Shown: positions 58,621 through 64,000 of the stretch, one piece after another | How the letters are laid out: each line of letters opens with the position of its first letter | Position numbering within the stretch: position 1 is the stretch's first letter | Origin: an uncultured Prevotellaceae bacterium | GTDB lineage: Bacteria > Bacteroidota > Bacteroidia > Bacteroidales > Bacteroidaceae | Length of the DNA: 64,000 bases | Assembly (NCBI GenBank): GCA_902780635.1 | Contig: CACZGH010000023.1 | Span: forward strand, 1-64,000 | Direction: 5' to 3' | Position numbers and translations under genes: made by a program | Notes under the pieces: model-generated | Told to the model about the DNA's origin: nothing | Databases searched by the model: none | What the model saw: only the letters and a program-made list of their open reading frames with translations

Positions 58621-60074
58621 TTTACCATCTCCATTATTTCATCAATAAGAGTCTGATTCTCCCTATTAAGGGCATAGATACTTTCAGCTATCTCTCTTGG
58701 TGTACGCTCATCAACCTCTTCTACCTTGTTAGGGTTCTTTACGCTGAGATCGCAAGCGTCATCGAGGGTGCTCACATCGAGCGTCCATGAATGCTCACTT
58801 TCTGCTTTTGTTTTCTGCAAAGTAAGGAACTCCTGCATATCAGCCTCGGTTAGTGGCTGAGTTTTAGTGAAATGCTTATCTACCTGATAGTACCAAATCT
58901 TTTCAGTTGGTTCGCCCTTAGTGAAGAACAATACTACTGTCTTCACACCAGCACCAGTGAACACACCCGAAGGAAGGTCAAGGATGGTATGCAGGTTGCA
59001 ATTCTCCAAGAGCATTTTTCTGATGGCGCTTGCATCGCCATTGCTGAGAAAGGTGTTTTTGATGACAATACCGGCGCGACCGCCAGCCTTCAGCATCTTG
59101 ATGAAATGTTGCATGAACATATAAGCTGTTTCCGAAGTGCGAATCTCAAAGTTCTGCAAAACCTCACCACGCTCATTGCCACCAAAGGGAGGATTGGCAA
59201 GGATGACGTTCTTACGGTCGCTCTCCTGTATCTGGCTGAGGTTCATGGCCAATGTGTTGCCATGAGTGATGTTGGGTGCTGATACGCCGTGGAATATCAT
59301 ATTCATGTTGGCGATAATATACGGCAGTCCTTTTTTCTCCTTGCCAAAGAAAGTGTCTTTCTGCAAGGTCTCATGATCTTTCACGCTCTTTATCTTCTCC
59401 TTCATGTAGAGGAAGGCTTCGCAGAGGAAACCAGCGGAACCACATGCAGGGTCATAGACGGTCTCGCCTATCTTCGGGTCAACCACCTTGATGATGCTGC
59501 GAATCAATGGACGTGGCGTATAATACTCACCACCATTGCGCCCGGCATTACCCATGCGCTGAATATTGCTCTCATAGAGCACCGTCATTTCGTGCTTGTC
59601 CTCAGCACTCTGGAAGTGGAGTTCATCAATCATGTTGATAATCTCACGCATATTGAATCCAGAGCGAATCTTGTTATGAAGCTCGCCGAAGATTTCGCCT
59701 ATCTTATATTCAAGGCTGTCCGTTTGAGTGGCGGAATTCTGGAAGTCTTTAAGGTATGGGAAGAGTTTTTGGTCAACAAACTCCACCAGGTCATCACCAC
59801 TCATGGCATTGACAGTGTCCAAGACCATCTTGCCTGTCTGAGGGTCTTTCCTTTTAGGCGTTGCCCATTGGCTCCAACGATAGTAACCAGTCACAAGTCG
59901 TTGATACGTCTTGCCTTCCAGTTCGGCTTCTTCCTCGCGTTCGGTTTCAAGATCATCAAGGTATTTCAGGAACAGCATCCATGATTTCTGCTCCAGATAG
60001 TCCAGCTCACTACCGCATCCCTGCTCTTTCCACAGAATTTGGTCTATTGCTTTGAATGTATTTTCGTATTTCAT
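58617..60074 (-). CDS. hsdM: Type I restriction modification methylase subunit (HsdM)
   Basis: The ATG at 60074 is chosen because a -7 box at 60111 puts the transcript start near 60104, where an alternative TTG start would fall. The 485-residue product has the HsdM N-terminal helical domain (FKAIDQILWKEQGCGSELDY), the N6-adenine methylase motifs DPACGSAGF (AdoMet binding) and NPPFGG (catalysis), and GGEYYTPRPLIRSIIKVVDP. It methylates adenine in the sequence set by HsdS and protects host DNA. First gene of the RM transcript. Confidence 0.93.
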   Translation of the reverse strand: MKYENTFKAIDQILWKEQGCGSELDYLEQKSWMLFLKYLDDLETEREEEAELEGKTYQRLVTGYYRWSQWATPKRKDPQTGKMVLDTVNAMSGDDLVEFVDQKLFPYLKDFQNSATQTDSLEYKIGEIFGELHNKIRSGFNMREIINMIDELHFQSAEDKHEMTVLYESNIQRMGNAGRNGGEYYTPRPLIRSIIKVVDPKIGETVYDPACGSAGFLCEAFLYMKEKIKSVKDHETLQKDTFFGKEKKGLPYIIANMNMIFHGVSAPNITHGNTLAMNLSQIQESDRKNVILANPPFGGNERGEVLQNFEIRTSETAYMFMQHFIKMLKAGGRAGIVIKNTFLSNGDASAIRKMLLENCNLHTILDLPSGVFTGAGVKTVVLFFTKGEPTEKIWYYQVDKHFTKTQPLTEADMQEFLTLQKTKAESEHSWTLDVSTLDDACDLSVKNPNKVEEVDERTPREIAESIYALNRENQTLIDEIMEMVK

Positions 60075-60110
60075 GTTTTCTATTGACTTTTGTATTTCAG
60101 TCAAGTCTCA

Positions 60111-60118
60111 CAAAGATA
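60111..60118 (-). promoter_or_regulatory. -7 promoter box for hsdM
   Basis: The minus strand reads TATCTTTG (TAnnTTTG), predicted start near 60104 and leader about 30 bases. No -33 TTTG was found at the usual spacing. Confidence 0.55.
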
Positions 60119-60204
60119 CATAAAATTTGCGGAACACATTGATTCTGAGAAAACTTTTTAATAATATTTTCAAGTTTTGGAAGTTAACTCCCAAATTTTT
60201 CTTA

Positions 60205-60395
60205 CTTACAAGAAAAAAACCAAAATGCCACAATAGATTTTGTGACCCTCATTAAGTAGCAACCTTATAATATGGTGGTTTGCGAAATATGTAAAATATT
60301 TGCCATCAAGAACGTTACTTGGTGATAAAGTCACTCTACCGACCTTAGGGCTTGAGGGAGGAGTCGTTAAGGTCCCTTTTGGTGATGTTCTTTTC
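60205..60395. other. Spacer between hsdM and GH43 with a degenerate element
   Basis: The 321-base gap 60075-60395 has no convincing gene. Around 60340-60390 the sequence CCTTAGGGCTTGAGGGAGGA and its surroundings resemble a decayed copy of the GC-rich elements found inside the GH92 gene; on the minus strand it would encode TTPPSSPKVGRVTLSP. The rest is A/T-rich. Confidence 0.3.
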
Positions 60396-62015
60396 TTACT
60401 TGTATTCAAACCAATCGATGTCCACATACCCATTGGTGGATTCTTGGCTGCATTGTGCAAAGAGCCCAAGCATGACACCAGTGAAGCCACCGATGGTCTC
60501 TGTGCTGAGAAAGCGGTATTCCATCTTGGCTAATGGAGTGAAATGGAGGCCATCAGAGGAGGCCATCATATAGTAGAAATCCTTGTCGGAAGTGATGCGC
60601 AGGTAAGCGAGGTGGCCAGTGAGCGGGATCTCTTTTTCTACGTGACAGGTCTGCCCCAGTCTCACGTTCGACTTGATGACGAGTTTACCATCTTTCCGCT
60701 CGGCTATCACATCATAGTGGTTCAAAGGGGCGGCATAGGCAGTGATGCCGGCTTGCATCCCCTCGCTGAGGTGAGAGAGGTCGAATAGGGCAGTTGCAGA
60801 GAATGTCAGTTCGGTCTGTCTGCGGGCAATGAAAGTGGGCGATGCCGTTTCGCTCAATTGGGTGGTGCTTGGATAGAGCCTGAGCCAGCCTTTGCGGTCC
60901 GTCAGGGAATATTTAGTGTAGTCGGGATTGCATAGGCTCATCCATCCCATGGGCAGTCCTATGGAGTGGTAACTGTCATTGGGGGCACTGCGCTTGATGT
61001 GATTGAATTCTTCTTTTACAGGGTCCTGGGCCAGTGGCACTAACGGAAGGGTCTGGCATTTCATGTCCGTCTGCAACGTGCCGTCTCCGTTTACCACAGG
61101 CCAACCACCTTTCTCCCACTGCACGGGGGCAAGCATCGTCTCGCGACCCATCACATGCTGCAGATAGCCACTGGTCCTGTATCCCAGGCAGATCATCCAC
61201 CACGATGAGTCGGGGGCTTGCACCAGGTCGGCATGGCCAAGCCCCTGTATCGGGCTGTTCTGCATCTTCATGTTGAAATGCGAGAGGATTGGGTTGGCAG
61301 GGTTGGACTCATAGGGACCAAAAAGACTCTTGCTGCGCAGGATGTTCACATGATGTCCATGCTCTGTGCCTCCCTCGGCCAACAGCAGATAGTAGTAGCC
61401 GTCTTTCTTGTAGATATGCGGCCCTTCCGGGTAGCGTCCGCCAAGCCCAGTCCCCAAATGGTGAATCTCACCCAGCTGTTTGCCCGTCTCCACATCTATC
61501 TCACAGATCTTGATGTCACCCTCTTTCCATAGGAAATAGCATTTGCCTTCGTCGAAGAAGAGGGTAGGGTCGCAACTGCCGATGGCAAAGTCTATCACGA
61601 TGGGGGCTGACCATTCGCCGGCAGGATGGTCTGCCCAGACATAGAAATGACGGCGCGAAGGAAACACCGTTGTCACCATATAGAAACGTCCGTTGTGATA
61701 GCGGATGGTGGGTGCGTAGATGCCACTATTGCCATCTGTCTCTTTCAAATCTACCTGTGAAGGTCTGGTCAGACAATGGCCTATCTGTTCCCAGTTCACC
61801 AAATCTTTGCTGTGGAATACGGGCACACCGGGGAAATACTGGAACGTGCTGTTGACAAGATAGAAATCATTGCCAGCCCGACAGACACTTGGATCTGCGT
61901 GAAATCCAGGAAGCACGGGATTTTTGTATCCTTGTGCCCTTCCCTCTGTCGTATGCATGGCCATTGTCATAGAAAGGACAAGAACCCAAAGACTGGATTT
62001 GAAAAACGTCCTCAT
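60396..62015 (-). CDS. GH43 family beta-xylosidase/arabinofuranosidase with C-terminal sandwich
   Basis: The start at 62015 (MRTFFKSSLWVLVLSMTMAM) opens a signal peptide; Mets at 62039 and 62075 are possible alternatives, and anything above about 62100 precedes the promoter. The 539-residue enzyme has a five-bladed propeller with base Asp41 (PGFHADPSVC), Asp149 (GSCDPTLF) and acid Glu197 (RYPEGPHIY), then a C-terminal beta-sandwich (about 330-539, GH43_C2-like) ending VDIDWFEYK. This two-domain layout is that of xylan- and arabinoxylan-active exo-enzymes. No transporter is adjacent. Confidence 0.9.
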   Translation of the reverse strand: MRTFFKSSLWVLVLSMTMAMHTTEGRAQGYKNPVLPGFHADPSVCRAGNDFYLVNSTFQYFPGVPVFHSKDLVNWEQIGHCLTRPSQVDLKETDGNSGIYAPTIRYHNGRFYMVTTVFPSRRHFYVWADHPAGEWSAPIVIDFAIGSCDPTLFFDEGKCYFLWKEGDIKICEIDVETGKQLGEIHHLGTGLGGRYPEGPHIYKKDGYYYLLLAEGGTEHGHHVNILRSKSLFGPYESNPANPILSHFNMKMQNSPIQGLGHADLVQAPDSSWWMICLGYRTSGYLQHVMGRETMLAPVQWEKGGWPVVNGDGTLQTDMKCQTLPLVPLAQDPVKEEFNHIKRSAPNDSYHSIGLPMGWMSLCNPDYTKYSLTDRKGWLRLYPSTTQLSETASPTFIARRQTELTFSATALFDLSHLSEGMQAGITAYAAPLNHYDVIAERKDGKLVIKSNVRLGQTCHVEKEIPLTGHLAYLRITSDKDFYYMMASSDGLHFTPLAKMEYRFLSTETIGGFTGVMLGLFAQCSQESTNGYVDIDWFEYK

Positions 62016-62106
62016 TATATGATTGTATTTAATATCCATCACCATCCATTGGTCAACTCTTCTTATGTGTCTCATTGTTGTGCCGTTTTGATAAACATAT
62101 CTTTTG

Positions 62107-62136
62107 CAAAGATACAAAATTTTGTGATGTCACAAA
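62107..62136 (-). promoter_or_regulatory. Promoter with operator-like palindrome for the GH43 gene
   Basis: The minus strand has -33 TTTG and -7 TATCTTTG (62107-62114) with 18 bases between, near consensus. The palindrome TTTGTGATGTCACAAA (62121-62136, 7-bp arms) overlaps the -33 box. A dimer bound there would block polymerase, so this is a candidate repressor operator. Confidence 0.55.
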
Positions 62137-62233
62137 TGCGAAAACTATTTGATTGAGAAAATAATTACTTATTTTAAGTTTCGCAAGTACTCTACTTGCA
62201 GGTAATTAAGGAGTTAAGTAGTTATCGCTTCGC

Positions 62234-62346
62234 TAAGGAGTTAAGCCAACCGAATTGTAGGCTGTCTCTCTTTAGCCATCAGATGTAATGGCTTAACTCC
62301 TTAACTCCTTTAACTTCTTAACTTCTCTCAACTTGCGAAAGTTGAG
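62234..62346. repeat. Intergenic inverted-repeat mosaic
   Basis: A perfect 14-bp inverted repeat, TAAGGAGTTAAGCC (62234-62247) and its complement (62290-62303), flanks a 42-base loop. Further GGAGTTAA/TTAACTCC iterations lie around it. A separate hairpin, CTCAACTT-GCGA-AAGTTGAG (62327-62346), has a GNRA-type loop. It lies between the GH43 promoter and the gene at 62476, so it terminates neither. Part of the hairpin recurs near 3466. Confidence 0.5.
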
Positions 62347-62432
62347 TTACTCATTCCTACCTCCTAATTCCTAATTAAACCAAGGCGTGTAAAAATCCAA
62401 AGAAAAGAGTGATAAACTTCAATAAAAAATAG

Positions 62433-62440
62433 TATATTTG
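62433..62440 (+). promoter_or_regulatory. -7 promoter box for the gene at 62476
   Basis: TATATTTG matches TAnnTTTG; the start would be near 62447, about 29 bases before the ATG. No -33 TTTG is found. Confidence 0.55.
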
Positions 62441-62475
62441 CAACGACATACAATCTCTCCAATAACTATCTGCTT

Positions 62476-62817
62476 ATGGCTACTGTCAATGTCTATCTAC
62501 AATATTTCGCAGCTGAATGTACGTTCAATGGTGTTGAACGCCGTGCTGTCTCGGTGATGTTGGTGGCGATATCCGAGGAAGGACAAATCAAGTATGAGGT
62601 GGCTGTTTCTTTCTTCCCTCATGTGGCTGAGGATGACTTTGCCGTTTCATACGATGCCTATTTCTCCAAAACGCTGTTCGAGGCAAAAGGACGAAGGTCG
62701 AAAAAGCGTGAGCAGCAGTTGATGGAAACAATACAAGAAGAAGCCGACTCATTGGCCAAGGAAGCCAATGGCATCATATATTGGGACAAACCCCTCATAG
62801 AAGCCAGAAGAGGATGA
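62476..62817 (+). CDS. Small cytoplasmic protein of unknown function
   Basis: A 113-residue protein without signal peptide. The first 65 residues alternate as beta-strands (VNVYLQYFAAECTFNGVERR, SVMLVAISEEGQIKYEVAVS), and residues about 68-100 form a charged helix (KRREQQLMETIQEE-like). It is reminiscent of small conserved Bacteroidales proteins, but no family or function can be named. A good -7 box is present 35 bases upstream, so it is likely expressed. Confidence 0.6.
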   Translation: MATVNVYLQYFAAECTFNGVERRAVSVMLVAISEEGQIKYEVAVSFFPHVAEDDFAVSYDAYFSKTLFEAKGRRSKKREQQLMETIQEEADSLAKEANGIIYWDKPLIEARRG

Positions 62818-62854
62818 TTTTGCCACATGCAAAATCATCAAATGTCTTATCTGC

Positions 62855-62923
62855 CTATTTCGCGATACCGGCTAGTTGGTCTGCCATATCCTCATCCACC
62901 ACAATCTCTTTCTTCATTCTCAT
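62855..62923 (-). CDS. Possible very small ORF
   Basis: ATG at 62923 opens 22 codons (MRMKKEIVVDEDMADQLAGI, AK, stop). The acidic short peptide may be a real small protein or the truncated start of a lost gene. No good promoter or ribosome site supports it. The rest of 62818-63199 is A/T-rich and otherwise empty. Confidence 0.15.
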   Translation of the reverse strand: MRMKKEIVVDEDMADQLAGIAK

Positions 62924-63199
62924 AGTCTTGACTGCATAATTTCATTGCCTAAATAGAAAAGTTAGGCGAATAAGCGGCATCTTTTTATAAAAATCACGTT
63001 TTTTTTGCTTTTTCGTGATCTCTTCCGACAATTTTTGATGCTGTTCTCCTTTTATGTCGCTTTTTTCTTTTGTTGTCGGAACGACTTGAGGCAAAATTTG
63101 GCAGAATAATTGTGACTTCGATGAAATTGCTATTCCTTTGCAATGTCAAAACGAAATAAGCAAAAAAAACAATTAATAACAATAAAAAAATAAATGATT

Positions 63200-63916
63200 A
63201 TGAAAAAGAATGTATTTGTATTAGCATTGTTCTGCTGCCTCACATTGATGGCTCAAGCCGAAGTAGCAAAGTATTGTATGTCTTATTCCGATTTCGTGGC
63301 TGGAAACTGGAAGTCTGTAGACGAGTTGACACAAGGCCGCACCAAACGGGTATGCCAACTGAAATCCAATGACAAGCAATGCAGGTTTAAGACAGGTGTC
63401 AAAGAAGTCGACAAAATGTTGAAGAAACAAGCCTTTGCCGTCATGTATGGTGACCATCTTTACGTCAATTGCCGCAATCTGCGTGCCAATGGATATACTC
63501 TCGACATCTCTGGTTACACCCAGGCTGTGCGCTACGACAACGACAAGGTGTGCGTCATGGCATATAAAAACCACGATGCTTCCATTCTCTTAGCAGTAGG
63601 ATTGGATCTGGCTAGTTGTTTTGTCGACAACAAAGCGGTGAGATTGGGTATGGAAGCAGGAGCAGTAGGTTGTTGGATTGGAAATTATTATCTGAGTCAT
63701 GCCGTCTGTTACCTTGTTGATAGCGACGCTGATGAGAAAGGCAGGATTGCCACCACACGCATGAACGACAAGTTTATGGAAAATCTGCTCAGCGACGATG
63801 CCTCCTTGCTGGAACGCTACATGGCTACCAATAGTAAACGTAACCGTCAGGCAGCGGCCAACGTGCTCCCCATCTTGATGGAGAAAGGTCTCGTCGCTTC
63901 GAATGCAATCAACTGA
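63200..63916 (+). CDS. Secreted protein of unknown function (DUF6563-like)
   Basis: A protein of about 238 residues with a signal peptide (MKKNVFVLALFCCLTLMAQA); ATG at 63200 is preferred over the one at 63194. The mature part begins EVAKYCMSYSDFVAGNWKSV, followed by a repeated basic/polar pattern, a mid-part hydrophobic Gly/Ala-rich stretch (RLGMEAGAVGCWIGNYYLSH), and a helical, basic C-terminus (LLERYMATNSKRNRQAAANV). It recalls Bacteroidales DUF6563 proteins in layout, but this placement is tentative. No neighbour suggests a role. Confidence 0.55.
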   Translation: MKKNVFVLALFCCLTLMAQAEVAKYCMSYSDFVAGNWKSVDELTQGRTKRVCQLKSNDKQCRFKTGVKEVDKMLKKQAFAVMYGDHLYVNCRNLRANGYTLDISGYTQAVRYDNDKVCVMAYKNHDASILLAVGLDLASCFVDNKAVRLGMEAGAVGCWIGNYYLSHAVCYLVDSDADEKGRIATTRMNDKFMENLLSDDASLLERYMATNSKRNRQAAANVLPILMEKGLVASNAIN

Positions 63917-63971
63917 TGCGATGATGACGGTATAAAAAACATATTTCTCATCAGTGAGGGGATGCATCTTT

Positions 63972-64000
63972 ATGAAGACTCTCCACACCCTAAAATCAAG
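63972..64000 (+). CDS. Possible 5' end of a further gene
   Basis: ATG at 63972 opens MKTLHTLKS and runs off the window. Nine codons are too few to judge. Confidence 0.2.

Noticed and set aside
60206-60533. Short frames on both strands downstream of GH43
   Set aside because: They overlap the end of the GH43 gene or consist of low-complexity repeat-derived codons; treated as spacer.
62994-63182. 62-codon minus-strand frame
   Set aside because: Composition is A/T-driven, with a Lys/Arg-rich tail and no promoter; looks like chance.

Overview
The window looks like chromosomal DNA of a gut or rumen Bacteroidales bacterium, most likely Prevotellaceae (Prevotella, Segatella or Xylanibacter). The evidence is SusC/SusD outer-membrane pairs, a hybrid two-component (HTCS) regulator, many secreted glycoside hydrolases and lipoproteins, TAnnTTTG-type -7 promoter boxes with A-rich leaders in place of strong Shine-Dalgarno sites, and Prevotella-style C-terminal tails (YNLxGQRV...GIYI...GRK). 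No rRNA, tRNA or CRISPR array was recognised.

1-900: the 5' part of a small heat-shock protein gene behind a sigma-54-like promoter with two palindromes, then a GNAT acetyltransferase. 1073-35937: a large polysaccharide utilisation locus (PUL) read entirely on the minus strand. In transcription order it holds an HTCS sensor/regulator, two paralogous small secreted proteins separated by a UUCG-loop terminator, a DUF4105/Lnb-type membrane protein, a GH38-like protein, GH92, GH2, GH78, SusD, DUF5004, DUF4961, SusC, SusD, SusC, GH31, an ECF sigma factor, an SGNH esterase and a DUF5005-type protein. Most junctions are a few bases or overlap. The enzyme set (alpha-mannosidase, beta-mannosidase-like, alpha-rhamnosidase, alpha-glucosidase-like, esterase) suggests a rhamnose- and mannose-containing, probably acylated heteroglycan; the exact substrate is inference. 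Two promoters in the locus share paired GAACCA-type repeats at identical spacing and are candidate HTCS targets.

36089-46000: mixed metabolic and surface genes on the minus strand: an aspartyl-protease-like lipoprotein, DUF2284, a GH43, altronate dehydratase (uxaA), two beta-helix/adhesin-like proteins and a patatin with an Omp85-like barrel. 46335-50573 (plus): a carboxylesterase and the helicase HrpB. 50590-52449 (minus): a hotdog thioesterase, a lipoprotein and a WbuC-type cupin. Between wbuC and a divergent DUF418 gene lies a 66-bp tandem repeat array, each unit carrying a perfectly conserved palindrome.

54475-60074: a type I restriction-modification locus (hsdM, hsdS, hsdR on minus) with a YefM/YoeB-like toxin-antitoxin pair inserted between hsdS and hsdR on the opposite strand. 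60396-64000: a second GH43 with an operator-like palindrome at its promoter, and small conserved proteins of unknown function.

Small-scale signals are dispersed through the window: short GC-rich palindromic elements sit in frame inside PUL genes, three unlinked genes share an extended promoter block, and intergenic spacers carry mosaics of short inverted repeats.
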